Under the pieces are notes generated by a model. The model searched no databases and was not told where the DNA came from. It saw only the letters and a program-made list of their open reading frames with translations. The translations under genes and the position numbers were made by a program. Shown in pieces: positions 10,342-18,827 of a DNA stretch of 64,000 bases. This DNA comes from Flavobacterium magnum (GTDB lineage: Bacteria > Bacteroidota > Bacteroidia > Flavobacteriales > Flavobacteriaceae), in the NCBI RefSeq assembly GCF_003055625.1, contig NZ_CP028811.1, forward strand, positions 620,001 through 684,000, written 5' to 3'. Within the stretch, counting starts at the first letter, position 1, and each line of letters starts with the position of its first letter.

Positions 10342-11280
10342 CTAACTTCCTGACGATCTGGAAGCTATATAACGCAATGAAAATTCCCGATCCTCATCGA
10401 GCTTTTGCCGGAGCAGTTCAAGGCTTTCAAAATGCGCCTCGTCCCGTATTTTACAACATATGGAGACGGTAATGTCAGCGCCGTACAAGTCATCCTGAAA
10501 ATCGAAATAATGGACCTCAATGGTTTGCGTCGTTCCACCCACGGTAGGATTGGTGCCAATACTCATCATGCCGTAAACCATACGCCCGTTAACGATACTG
10601 CGCACTACATAAATTCCTATTGCCGGTATGAGTTTATAGGTTTCACTGATGTGGAAGTTGGCCGTAGGATACCCTATGGTACGACCCAGCTGCCGGCCTC
10701 TAACGACTGTCCCGCTGAAAAAGTATTCGTATCCGAGGTATTGGTTTGCCAAGGCAATGTCGCCTGAAAGCAATGCGTTCCTGATTTTGGTGGAGCTGAT
10801 GGCAATCTCATCAATTTCGATCGGTGAAATCTGCTCTACCTCGAATCCGTAGGCTTCCCCGAATTGGATCAGGTCATTGATGTCCGCCGTACGGTTTCTG
10901 CCAAAACGGTGATCATACCCGATGATGATCTTTCGGATGTTGAATTTCCCGACGAGGATGTCCTTCACGAACGCTTCGGCAGTGAGTCTTGAAAAATTTT
11001 TATCGAATGGATGGATGACGAGATTGTCCAGGGTGGTTTCGGCGAGCAGTCCGCACTTCTCACCAATCGTATTTAACAGCCGGATGTCATTGTCATCCTG
11101 GAGCACCATCCGCGGATGCGGGAAAAAAGTGAGTATGAGCGTCTCAAGGCCGCCATGGGCGCTTTGCAGCAGCCGTTCGATGATTTTCCTATGGCCGAGG
11201 TGCACCCCGTCAAAAGTCCCGAGCGTCATTACAGTGCCGTTTCCGGGTGTAAAATCATCGATGGAATTAAAGATTTTCAA
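10342..11280 (-). CDS. ribF: Bifunctional riboflavin kinase / FAD synthetase
   Basis: Converts riboflavin to FMN and FMN to FAD. The N-terminal nucleotidyltransferase domain carries GTFDGVHLGH at residues 21-30 and the IGYDHRFGRNR block; the C-terminal flavokinase domain has GRTIGYPTAN and the GMMSIGTNPTVGG block. I place the start at the TTG at 11280 (protein start MKIFNSIDDF), giving 312 residues, the usual RibF length. A longer frame from 11361 adds 27 residues with no family resemblance, and a -7 promoter element at 11300-11307 lies inside that extension, which argues against it. Divergent from the metalloprotease gene. Confidence 0.94.
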   Translation of the reverse strand: MKIFNSIDDFTPGNGTVMTLGTFDGVHLGHRKIIERLLQSAHGGLETLILTFFPHPRMVLQDDNDIRLLNTIGEKCGLLAETTLDNLVIHPFDKNFSRLTAEAFVKDILVGKFNIRKIIIGYDHRFGRNRTADINDLIQFGEAYGFEVEQISPIEIDEIAISSTKIRNALLSGDIALANQYLGYEYFFSGTVVRGRQLGRTIGYPTANFHISETYKLIPAIGIYVVRSIVNGRMVYGMMSIGTNPTVGGTTQTIEVHYFDFQDDLYGADITVSICCKIRDEAHFESLELLRQKLDEDREFSLRYIASRSSGS

Positions 11281-11299
11281 GCTGGTCGATTTAACTGCA

Positions 11300-11307
11300 A
11301 ATTTAGA
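11300..11307 (-). promoter_or_regulatory. -7 element for ribF
   Basis: TAAATTTG on the minus strand, 19 bases upstream of the chosen TTG start, predicting a leader of roughly 10-15 bases. The nearest good TTG for a -33 box is about 29 bases away, longer than usual. Confidence 0.45.
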
Positions 11308-11415
11308 GCATCTGCCCAAATTACAGTCATTTATCAAATTAAAATTTCCATTGCCAATCAAATGCGCGATTTCTTAAAAACCTTGGATTTTAAACTGCCG
11401 TTTGGCAAATTTTAT

Positions 11416-11423
11416 TAAATTTG
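11416..11423 (+). promoter_or_regulatory. -7 element for the metalloprotease gene
   Basis: TAAATTTG, 23 bases upstream of the ATG at 11447. The -33 element is not clear. Confidence 0.45.
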
Positions 11424-11446
11424 ACTGACAATTAAACTTTTACGCG

Positions 11447-14305
11447 ATGAAAAGAACATTACTCCTACTCCTGTTTTTCAATTTATTCTTTGGCGCTTAT
11501 GGCCAGGGCGGCCGTTTGTGGACAAAAATCGAGTCCGACAAAACGCCCGTATCTGAAAAACTGGTTAAAAGATCGGTTCCCTCCAAATTTCAGGTATTTA
11601 CGCTTGATATGGCGGAGCTGAAATCAAGATTGGCAGGTGCACCTGACCGAAAAGACAATAAAATAAAAGACGGCGTATTGCTTCAATTCCCGAATGAAAC
11701 CGGCGTATTGGAAAACTACAGGGTTTTCGAATCGGCTGTAATGGATCCCGCATTGGCAGCAAAATATCCCGATATTAAGTCGTATGTCGGCATCGGCGCC
11801 GATGATGCTGCAGCCACGATTTGCTTTACCACGACGCTGTTCGGACTGCATTCCATGACATTATCAGGGAACCACAACAATGTGTTCATAGAACCTTACA
11901 CCAATGACCTTAACAAGTATATGGTGTATGACAGGGGCAGCATCCTGACTCCGCCTGCGTTTGAGTGTTTTATGGATGAAAAATCGGACGATCAGCACCG
12001 CGATGCCAATAGCACGCAGTCAAGCACGCAAATTTTCCGCACGTACAGGCTGGCTCTTTCCTGCACGACAGAATACGCTGATTTCCATGTTAACGCCGCA
12101 GGCGTTTCGAGCGGAACCCTGGCTCAGAAAAAGGCTGCCGTATTGGCTGCGATGGTGGTCACAATGGCGCGGGTAAACGGCGTTTTCGAAAGGGATTTGG
12201 CCATACACATGAACCTGATTTCAAACAATGACGTACTGATCAACATTACGTCCGACAATTTCAGCAACACCAACGGCGGCTCGTTGCTCGGCCAGAATCA
12301 AAGTTTCGTAGACGCCAACGTAGGCAATTCCAATTACGATATTGGGCACGTATTCTCAACAGGAGGCGGAGGCATTGCGAGACGGGCCAGTGTATGCAAC
12401 AGTGCTGAGAAAGCCAAAGGTGTGACAGGTTCAGGGGCTCCGGTTGGCGACGCCTTCGATATCGATTATGTTGCCCACGAAATGGGACACCAGTTCGGCG
12501 GCAACCATACCTTTAATGCCGACTTTACCGGAAGCGGATCTTGTGAAACGAATAAAAACCTGCCAACCGCAGTCGAGCCCGGAAGCGGAACCACCATCAT
12601 GGCGTATGCAGGAATTTGCAATAACGTGAACAATGTGCAGAACAATTCTGACGCCCATTTCAGTTTCATGAGCATCCAGGAAATCGACAGCTATGTGGCA
12701 TCCGGCGGAAATTGTTCGGCTAACGTCGCCATGACCAATTCACCTCCGGTCATTAAGCCGATTCCGAACTATACAATTCCGAAAAGCACGCCATTCATTT
12801 TAAAAGGAAACGCTACTGATGCCCAGGGCAACACGCTTACCTATTGCTGGGAAGAGAATGACCGTTGGAATGAAAATACAGCCGCGAAGTCAGCTCCACC
12901 GGTGGCTGCAAATGCCGGCGGCCCTAATTTCCGGTCAAGGCCACCTTCCGCTTCGCCGGAAAGATATATGCCATTGCTCTCCAGCGTGTTGGCGAACAAC
13001 ATCACACCAAATTTCGAAGTAGTGCCTTCTGTGGCCAGGACTATGAATTTTGTACTCACCGTACGCGATAACAATCTACTGGATGGAGGGCAAACGCAAA
13101 GAGAGGATATCACGGTAACCACAGCCAACGTTGGCCCGTTTGTGGTAACTGCCCCGAACACAACAGTGTCTTTCGTCGCGGGCTCGAACCAGACGATAAC
13201 CTGGGACGTCGCCGGTACAACATCCAATGGCATCAATTGTAATTTTGTGGATATTTATATGTCGAGCAATTCAGGATCGACATTTCCGACGCTATTGGCA
13301 AGCGGTGTGCCAAATGACGGTTCAGAGATCGTGACAATTCCAAACCTGATCGGTTCAAGCAACCGCATTATGGTGCGCGCGACTGACAATATCTTCTATG
13401 ATGTCTCCAACGCGAACTTCGCGATTTCAAGTCCGCCATCAAGTTTCTCTATCGCAATTGCAGGCATCGCAGGCAAACAAAACCAGACTGCCTGTGCAGG
13501 AAGCACTATCGTATATCCGTTGACATATGCTGCCCTGGGAGGATTTAACGGAAATACAACATTCAGCGTCACCGGAAATCCACCGGGATCTACAGTGACA
13601 TTCTCGCCTAATCCGGTAAATGCGGGCGGCGGTGTAACGATGACCGTTTCGAATACATCAGGAATGCCCGACGGCTTTTATACAATGACGGTCACTGCAA
13701 CATCAGGCGCCACAACCAAAACGGTAAACCTGTATTTGACGGCATCCGAAATATTCTTTTCCGTAGTTAGTCCCGTGAGCCCCGTGAATCTCTCGACTAA
13801 TCAACCGACCAATGTCGTGCTGAATTGGACTGAAGACTCGTTCGCAGCGGACAGTTATGACGTGCAGCTTGCAACCGATGTAAATTTCGTAAATATTGTG
13901 GCGAATCAGACAGTAACCTCAAACAGTTTCCAAACTTCGCTTAACACAAACACCACATATTTCTGGCGTGTAAGGCCCAGGTTTAGTGCGTGTGCGGGAT
14001 CTTATTCAACTGTATCACAATTTACTACCGGGACGTTAGGAGTTGAAGAACCGGCAGTTTTTAATTTCAGCCTATACCCGAACCCGAATAACGGCAGTTT
14101 CAACATTCAATCGGACAGGTTGGTTTCAGAAAACATCCAGATAATGGTCTACGACATGCGCGGACGGGTGATTTTTGACCAAAAATATCCCGGACGTGCT
14201 AACTTCGATGAGCGTATCCAACTGCCAAACGCACAGGCCGGCGTTTACCTGCTGTCTGTTTCCGATGGCGCGCAGAAAGCCATCAGGAGGATCGTAGTTA
14301 AATAA
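11447..14305 (+). CDS. Secreted M12B-like zinc metalloprotease with T9SS sorting domain
   Basis: A 952-residue exported protease. A signal peptide (MKRTLLLLLFFNLFFGAYGQ) precedes a propeptide-like region to about residue 200. The reprolysin-like catalytic domain carries the zinc motif HExxHxxGxxH as His344, Glu345, His348 and His354 (HEMGHQFGGNH). Later come immunoglobulin-like segments, an Fn3-like domain near 780-865 (SPVSPVNLSTNQPTNVVLNW), and a T9SS type A sorting domain from about 875 (FSLYPNPNNGSFNIQ ending in AIRRIVVK). Predicted to be matured in the periplasm, exported by T9SS, and to degrade extracellular protein. The downstream terminator suggests a single-gene transcript. Confidence 0.95.
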   Translation: MKRTLLLLLFFNLFFGAYGQGGRLWTKIESDKTPVSEKLVKRSVPSKFQVFTLDMAELKSRLAGAPDRKDNKIKDGVLLQFPNETGVLENYRVFESAVMDPALAAKYPDIKSYVGIGADDAAATICFTTTLFGLHSMTLSGNHNNVFIEPYTNDLNKYMVYDRGSILTPPAFECFMDEKSDDQHRDANSTQSSTQIFRTYRLALSCTTEYADFHVNAAGVSSGTLAQKKAAVLAAMVVTMARVNGVFERDLAIHMNLISNNDVLINITSDNFSNTNGGSLLGQNQSFVDANVGNSNYDIGHVFSTGGGGIARRASVCNSAEKAKGVTGSGAPVGDAFDIDYVAHEMGHQFGGNHTFNADFTGSGSCETNKNLPTAVEPGSGTTIMAYAGICNNVNNVQNNSDAHFSFMSIQEIDSYVASGGNCSANVAMTNSPPVIKPIPNYTIPKSTPFILKGNATDAQGNTLTYCWEENDRWNENTAAKSAPPVAANAGGPNFRSRPPSASPERYMPLLSSVLANNITPNFEVVPSVARTMNFVLTVRDNNLLDGGQTQREDITVTTANVGPFVVTAPNTTVSFVAGSNQTITWDVAGTTSNGINCNFVDIYMSSNSGSTFPTLLASGVPNDGSEIVTIPNLIGSSNRIMVRATDNIFYDVSNANFAISSPPSSFSIAIAGIAGKQNQTACAGSTIVYPLTYAALGGFNGNTTFSVTGNPPGSTVTFSPNPVNAGGGVTMTVSNTSGMPDGFYTMTVTATSGATTKTVNLYLTASEIFFSVVSPVSPVNLSTNQPTNVVLNWTEDSFAADSYDVQLATDVNFVNIVANQTVTSNSFQTSLNTNTTYFWRVRPRFSACAGSYSTVSQFTTGTLGVEEPAVFNFSLYPNPNNGSFNIQSDRLVSENIQIMVYDMRGRVIFDQKYPGRANFDERIQLPNAQAGVYLLSVSDGAQKAIRRIVVK

Positions 14306-14323
14306 GTTGATAACATACAAGTG

Positions 14324-14353
14324 AGCGCTTTCATTCATTGAAGGCGCTTTTTT
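14324..14353 (+). terminator. Terminator after the metalloprotease
   Basis: Inverted repeat AGCGC / GCGCT, extended by TT/AA pairing, followed by six T, 18 bases after the stop codon. Confidence 0.75.
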
Positions 14354-14365
14354 ATTGCCAATACC

Positions 14366-14932
14366 ATGTCTGAAAAAATTCGCTGCGGCTGGTGCGCCGG
14401 AGATGCACTTTATGAAAAATACCACGACGAAGAGTGGGGTGTTCCCGTTTATGAAGACCGGAAAATCTTTGAATTCCTGATCCTGGAAACCTTTCAGGCC
14501 GGTTTGAGCTGGATTACAATCCTTCGCAAAAGGGAAAATTTCCGCAAAGCGTTCGACAATTTTGATTATAAGAAAATAGCAAAATATGACGAAGCCAAAA
14601 TCCAGGACTTAATGCTTGACGCAGGAATTATTCGCAACCAACTCAAAATCCGTGCGGCGGTCACAAACGCCCTAGCCTTTATGGAAGTGCAGCACGAATT
14701 CGGGACGTTCAGCAAATACATCTGGGGATTTGTAGACGGCAAACCGATTGTCAACAGTATGCGTGGCCTTTCACAAATTCAGGCTACAACACCTATTTCA
14801 GATGCCTTAAGCAAGGATTTAAAAAAACGCGGATTTAAGTTTGTCGGTTCTACGGTAGTCTATGCGCACATGCAGGCCACCGGCATGGTCGACGACCATA
14901 TCGACAGTTGCTGGAAGAAAACGAGGGTTTAG
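14366..14932 (+). CDS. tag: DNA-3-methyladenine glycosylase I
   Basis: Base-excision repair enzyme that removes 3-methyladenine from alkylated DNA. The four zinc ligands of the Tag family are visible at Cys7, His20, His178 and Cys182, each shifted by three from E. coli Cys4, His17, His175 and Cys179. Conserved blocks RCGWC, YHDEEWGVP and FQAGLSWITIL are intact. 188 residues, ATG start directly after the preceding terminator. Its stop (14930-14932) overlaps the stop of the convergent aat gene (14929-14931). Confidence 0.97.
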   Translation: MSEKIRCGWCAGDALYEKYHDEEWGVPVYEDRKIFEFLILETFQAGLSWITILRKRENFRKAFDNFDYKKIAKYDEAKIQDLMLDAGIIRNQLKIRAAVTNALAFMEVQHEFGTFSKYIWGFVDGKPIVNSMRGLSQIQATTPISDALSKDLKKRGFKFVGSTVVYAHMQATGMVDDHIDSCWKKTRV

Positions 14933-15552
14933 GCTTTCAACAGCCATTCCATGAATTCCTTTCGCGGAATTTCGCGGCATCCTAAACTTTCCAGATGGCG
15001 ATTGTGGATCTGGCAATCTACCAGTTCGTATTGCCCCGCCAGATGAATGAAGGCGGCTTTGGAGGCGTTCGGAATCAATGAAAACATACTTTCCCCCGAA
15101 AAGACGTGCCCCAGATCAATGCCATACAGTCCGCCGGCGAGTTGCCCCTGATGCCATACTTCAATTGATTTGGCAAGACCTTCCTCATGAAGCTGGCAGT
15201 AGGCATTTATCATTCCTTTGGTTATCCATGATCCCTGCTGGCCGGCGCGCGAAATTTTGCTGCATTGTGTAATCACCGCTTCAAAATCCCGATTGATTGT
15301 GATATCGAACATATTCCTGTTCAGGATATTCCGCATACTTTTGGAAATCCTGATTTCTTCAGGGAAAAGCACCATCCTTTGTGGCGGAGCCCACCAGATA
15401 ATAGGTTCCTCTTCGTTGAACCAGGGAAAGATGCCGCTGCGATATGCCAATGCCAGCCTCTCTGCCGAAAGGTCGCCGCCGAGGGCCAGTACCCCATACT
15501 TATCGGCGCGCTCAACGGGTGGAAAATACAAGTCGTCTGTCAGTATATACAT
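14929..15552 (-). CDS. aat: Leucyl/phenylalanyl-tRNA-protein transferase
   Basis: Adds Leu or Phe from aminoacyl-tRNA to N-terminal Arg or Lys, marking proteins for degradation by the Clp N-end rule pathway. The family signature is clear from the start: FPPVERADKYGVLALGGDLS, then GIFPWF, WWAPPQRMVLFPEE, HVFSGESMFS and a C-terminal LGCREIPRKEF block. I use the ATG at 15552 (MYILTDDLYFPP), giving 207 residues; the seven extra upstream codons are not conserved-looking and lie in a terminator hairpin. Three bases overlap the convergent tag gene. A terminator-like structure sits just before the start, so read-through from the DUF3127 gene may be limited. Confidence 0.96.
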   Translation of the reverse strand: MYILTDDLYFPPVERADKYGVLALGGDLSAERLALAYRSGIFPWFNEEEPIIWWAPPQRMVLFPEEIRISKSMRNILNRNMFDITINRDFEAVITQCSKISRAGQQGSWITKGMINAYCQLHEEGLAKSIEVWHQGQLAGGLYGIDLGHVFSGESMFSLIPNASKAAFIHLAGQYELVDCQIHNRHLESLGCREIPRKEFMEWLLKA

Positions 15553-15555
15553 GGC

Positions 15556-15582
15556 AAAAAAAATCCTGACCAAAGCCAGGAT
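15556..15582 (-). terminator. Terminator-like hairpin directly upstream of the aat start
   Basis: On the minus strand, ATCCTG / CAGGAT with an 8-base loop is followed by eight T and then, three bases later, by the aat ATG. It lies 19 bases past the DUF3127 stop. Confidence 0.75.
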
Positions 15583-15600
15583 GTTAACTCTTTTTTATTC

Positions 15601-15972
15601 TTAGAACGGCAAATCGTCGTGATCTTCTTCCTTGAAATCCGGCGCGGGCTCAAAAGCCGGTGCAGTCGGCGCGGCAGCAGCATATACAGGCGCTTCCGCA
15701 GCCATTCGTTCAATCCTCCAGCCTTGTATGCTGTTAAAATATTTTGTTTCACCCTGAGGGCTTACCCATTCGCGTCCCCGCAAATTGATCGAAACCTTCA
15801 CGGGCTCCCCTACCCTGTAATTGTTCAGCAGGTCACATTTGTCCTGACCAAATTCGATCATGATGTGCTGCGGATACTGCTCTTCGGTTGTGACAACCAG
15901 TTCTCTTTTTCGGAATGTGGCGCTTACCTGTTGTTCGGCGTTGATCACTTTGATTTTTCCTGTAATTTCCAT
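15601..15972 (-). CDS. DUF3127 OB-fold protein with SSB-like C-terminal tip
   Basis: A 123-residue protein whose first 90 residues match the DUF3127 family (MEITGKIKVINAEQQVS and KYFNSIQGWRIERM), thought to adopt an OB fold. A Pro/Ala-rich linker follows and the chain ends in an acidic tip, EEDHDDLPF, which is the hallmark of single-stranded-DNA-binding proteins where the last residues recruit repair and replication partners. That suggests a role in DNA metabolism, which is inference. The gene lies 21 bases downstream of the flavin reductase on the same strand, and a terminator follows it. Confidence 0.9.
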   Translation of the reverse strand: MEITGKIKVINAEQQVSATFRKRELVVTTEEQYPQHIMIEFGQDKCDLLNNYRVGEPVKVSINLRGREWVSPQGETKYFNSIQGWRIERMAAEAPVYAAAAPTAPAFEPAPDFKEEDHDDLPF

Positions 15973-15993
15973 CGTCTTGTAATTTATTGTTGT

Positions 15994-16872
15994 TTAAATC
16001 CGTTCTGCCAGCAGCACTTTCCAGGCGGAAAGTACATCATCGCGGTCAAGATATTCCTTCGCCTTACGATGGATTTTCTCTTCATCATCAGCACTCAGCA
16101 CACCCTTGACAGCGATGTTAGCTTTTACAAATATATTAATTTCTTCGGTAGTGGGCAACGATTCGGTGTTTCCTAATTTGCCCAGGTCGTTTCCTGAAAA
16201 CACCTTACTATCTTTTACAAAATCAGGTATTTGGTCCACACCGATACCCAATGTCGTAAGGGGTTTGGGGACTTCAAAAAGGCCTGCATTCGACCGGGAA
16301 TACCAGTTGGCTCCAAGCCTGGAAACCAAATCGATCTTATGCTGATCGATTGCTCCGTTTTCATCAAGCACTGATTCGTGCACGTGTATCTTAAGCACTT
16401 CGCAGATTACAAGATTCCCTGCACCGCCGCCGCTGCCCAACGCGATAATATCGTTCACCCGGCATTCAAACTGCACGGGGCTCTCGGCGACGCGATATGG
16501 CTTTACAATGTCAGACGGTAGCTGTGTCAAGCCTGATTTCAGGAATTCATTCACCCCATCGGGATATTCGGTGCTGGAGAGCGATGCCTGTTGCACGATG
16601 TCGTAATTCACCACGTTGATGACGACCTCTTTGGTGGCCTGCACATTGAGCAACGTATGTTTTACGGTATTGTCACGCACGCGCCTGGCGGGTGAGAAAA
16701 TCAGTATCGGCGGGTTTGAGCTGAATACGTTGAAAAAACTGAACGGTGACAGGTTCGGAATCCCGTTTTGATCTATGGTGCTCGCAAAGGCAATCGGGCG
16801 CGGGCCGACGGCGCTTTGCAGGTAGCCCTGTAACTGAACTGGTGAAAGGTCTTTGGTTTCGAAGCTGGGCAT
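15994..16872 (-). CDS. Flavin reductase-like FMN-binding protein
   Basis: A 292-residue member of the flavin reductase-like family (split-barrel FMN-binding fold). Typical segments are VGPRPIAFASTIDQNGIPNLSPFSFFN at the start, NPPILIFSPARR, and VQFECRVNDIIALG. The enzyme would reduce free flavin with NAD(P)H or use bound FMN; its partner is unknown. The C-terminal 90 residues are an extra region common in the flavobacterial proteins. I use the ATG at 16872; the TTG at 16890 falls inside a good -7 promoter element and is unlikely. Likely cotranscribed with the DUF3127 gene. Confidence 0.9.
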   Translation of the reverse strand: MPSFETKDLSPVQLQGYLQSAVGPRPIAFASTIDQNGIPNLSPFSFFNVFSSNPPILIFSPARRVRDNTVKHTLLNVQATKEVVINVVNYDIVQQASLSSTEYPDGVNEFLKSGLTQLPSDIVKPYRVAESPVQFECRVNDIIALGSGGGAGNLVICEVLKIHVHESVLDENGAIDQHKIDLVSRLGANWYSRSNAGLFEVPKPLTTLGIGVDQIPDFVKDSKVFSGNDLGKLGNTESLPTTEEINIFVKANIAVKGVLSADDEEKIHRKAKEYLDRDDVLSAWKVLLAERI

Positions 16873-16887
16873 GGAATGAAGTTTTTG

Positions 16888-16895
16888 CAAAAATA
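16888..16895 (-). promoter_or_regulatory. -7 element for the flavin reductase gene
   Basis: TATTTTTG on the minus strand, 15 bases upstream of the ATG at 16872. It would give a leader of about ten bases and excludes the longer TTG start. Confidence 0.5.
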
Positions 16896-16918
16896 CGCAA
16901 ATGTTACGACGATTCCCT

Positions 16919-16991
16919 AGCCCGGATAGCAGTGGAAATCCTTTTTAAAGGAATTGGCGGCGCAGCGAGGCAAATCCTTTAAAAAGATTGC
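16919..16991 (-). repeat. Dispersed flavobacterial repeat, copy A
   Basis: Read on the minus strand it runs GCAATCTTTTT, a variable middle, AAAAAGGATTTCC, ACTGCTATCCGGGCT. The last 28 bases match the ends of copies at 37675-37744 and 61983-62053. It lies in the divergent region between the flavin reductase and histidine kinase genes. No protein is encoded. Confidence 0.75.
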
Positions 16992-17054
16992 AACAAATAG
17001 CCGGAAAAGCTTCAAAAAATAAAAATCGCTATATTTAACGCACAAATTATACCC

Positions 17055-18215
17055 ATGGAATTTTCGGAAAGGAGGAATGCCACACGCTGGGCGATTATCG
17101 CCGCTTCGTTTGTGATTGTGTTGCTGATCTTGTGGAATACTTACGCGCTGTTCCAGATTTTTAAGAACGAGGAGCGCATTAAGCTCGAAAACTGGGCGCT
17201 GGCGCAGGAAAAAATCAACTCGATTGATGTCAATGATGTCAACGCCGACCTCGAGCTGCCATTTGCGTTGGCCCAGCATCCGCCGAGCATCCCGATTATC
17301 CTGGCCATGAACAACACCATCGTGAATACCAATGGCATCGACGAGGCTATTTTAAAGGATAAGAGAAAGCTCAACGACTACATCAACAAACTTAAATCGC
17401 TGAACGACCCGATTGTCACCAGGCTATCTAAGGACAAGACGCAGTACCTTTACTATGGCGATTCGTCTTTGCTGAACAAACTGAAATATTATCCCGTCGC
17501 GCTGCTGCTGATCATCTTTCTTTTTGCTACCGTGGTTTACAATTTTTACCGAAGCACGAAGATGGCGACGCAGAACAAGCTTTGGGCCGGAATGGCCAAG
17601 GAAACCGCGCACCAGATCGGCACGCCGCTGTCATCGCTTCTCGGCTGGCTTGAAATCATGAAAGCGGACCAAGTTGATGAGACCACGGTGAAGGAGATCG
17701 AGAAGGATGTGGTGCGGTTGCAGTCGATTGCGGACCGTTTTTCGAAAATCGGATCGGAACCGATACTCGAAGAAAAGGACATCATTGCCGAGACAGAAGC
17801 CTCAGTGGAATACCTCAAATCCCGTTTTTCAAACCAGGTTGCCTTTACATTTACGGGGCCACACTACCCGGTGATGGTGATGGTCAATCCTATATTGCAC
17901 AGCTGGACCGTGGAAAACCTCGTGAAAAATGCGATCGACGCGATGCGCGGCAAAGGCAATCTTGACATTGCCATTATCGATGGCGACCGTTTTTTACGGA
18001 TTTACATTTCAGATACGGGAAAAGGCATCCCGAAGAAACAATTCCGACGCGTGTTTGAACCCGGGTTCACTACAAAGAAGCGCGGTTGGGGACTGGGGCT
18101 GTCACTTACCAAGCGGATAGTGGAAGAATATCACGATGGCAAAATCAGGGTGTTGCATTCGGAACTCGGGAAAGGAACGACCATAATGGTCAGTTTCCGG
18201 AAACTTGTCAGGTAA
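17055..18215 (+). CDS. Membrane sensor histidine kinase
   Basis: 386 residues. Transmembrane helices near 12-34 and 146-163 enclose a periplasmic sensor region of about 110 residues without a recognisable ligand domain. The cytoplasmic part has an H-box with phosphoacceptor His186 (KETAHQIGTPLSSLLGWLE), an N-box (VENLVKNAIDAM, about 286-297), a G1 box (DTGKGIP, 320-326), an F-box (FEPGFTT, 334-340) and a G2 box (GWGLGLSL). No response regulator gene is adjacent, so it is an orphan in this window. The ATG at 17055 follows a TATATTTA element (17030-17037) that is one base from the -7 consensus. Stimulus unknown. Confidence 0.93.
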   Translation: MEFSERRNATRWAIIAASFVIVLLILWNTYALFQIFKNEERIKLENWALAQEKINSIDVNDVNADLELPFALAQHPPSIPIILAMNNTIVNTNGIDEAILKDKRKLNDYINKLKSLNDPIVTRLSKDKTQYLYYGDSSLLNKLKYYPVALLLIIFLFATVVYNFYRSTKMATQNKLWAGMAKETAHQIGTPLSSLLGWLEIMKADQVDETTVKEIEKDVVRLQSIADRFSKIGSEPILEEKDIIAETEASVEYLKSRFSNQVAFTFTGPHYPVMVMVNPILHSWTVENLVKNAIDAMRGKGNLDIAIIDGDRFLRIYISDTGKGIPKKQFRRVFEPGFTTKKRGWGLGLSLTKRIVEEYHDGKIRVLHSELGKGTTIMVSFRKLVR

Positions 18216-18285
18216 GACGTGGCTAAAAAAAAGGTTTCGGAAAACGTATGGTTTACGCCTCCCGAAATCCTGAAGTCAAAAAAAA

Positions 18286-18310
18286 CCCGGCAGTTGCCGG
18301 GTGATTTTTT
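18286..18310. terminator. Bidirectional terminator
   Basis: Perfect stem CCCGGC / GCCGGG with loop AGTT, flanked by A-runs on one side and TTTTTT on the other, between the convergent kinase and lipoprotein genes. Confidence 0.9.
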
Positions 18311-18734
18311 ACGGGGTACTGGTGAAGGTTTCCTTTACCACCTCGTTGTCGCCGTCGCCATCGAAATCGTACGATGCTTCGACCTGCATGGTTTGTGCGT
18401 TCAGGCTCAACACTTTGCCCGTTCTCGAAACGCCTGCTGCCGTGAGTGTGATCACGTTACCGCTTACGGTGTATGTGTACTGATCCACGACTTCCTCGCA
18501 ATCTACTACATCAACGTCGCGCACGACGCCTCCCGTTTTCAGTTCAATGTAGTCCTTTCCGCAGGTTTCGTGGTCATCGTAAGGGAAGGTTTGCCCGGCC
18601 ACTTCGTAAGACACGTAGTACCATTTTCTTTGCAATAGGCTTTGGTCGATAGATGATGACCCGTTGTCGTCATCACCTGAGCAGGACGCCAGCAACAATG
18701 TCGCAGCACCCAGAAGCATGATTTGTTTTTTCAT
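18309..18734 (-). CDS. Lipocalin-like small lipoprotein
   Basis: 141 residues with a lipoprotein signal (MKKQIMLLGAATLLLASCSGDDD; lipobox Cys at 18), followed by an acidic linker and a domain of short alternating strands containing RKWYYVSYEVAG. That pattern is common in Bacteroidetes lipocalin-like domain proteins. Two Cys in the mature part (in HETCGKDYIELK and VVDCEEVVDQ) could form a disulfide. Function is not known. The stop overlaps the T-run of the shared terminator. ATG start chosen because it gives the complete signal peptide. Confidence 0.85.
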   Translation of the reverse strand: MKKQIMLLGAATLLLASCSGDDDNGSSSIDQSLLQRKWYYVSYEVAGQTFPYDDHETCGKDYIELKTGGVVRDVDVVDCEEVVDQYTYTVSGNVITLTAAGVSRTGKVLSLNAQTMQVEASYDFDGDGDNEVVKETFTSTP

Positions 18735-18827
18735 GTTGATTGTGATTAATGATTGATGAATTATTTCGGTGCAATATTACTGCATCAAAATCAAACACAC
18801 AATCAACCGAAAGGTGGATAAATAACG

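Noticed and set aside
11281..11361. Longer ribF start at a TTG at 11361
   Set aside because: The added 27 residues have no RibF homology and include the likely promoter; the TTG at 11280 gives the family N-terminus.
15265..16176. A 303-codon plus-strand frame opposite aat and the DUF3127 gene
   Set aside because: Antisense to two well-supported genes and with no recognisable motif.
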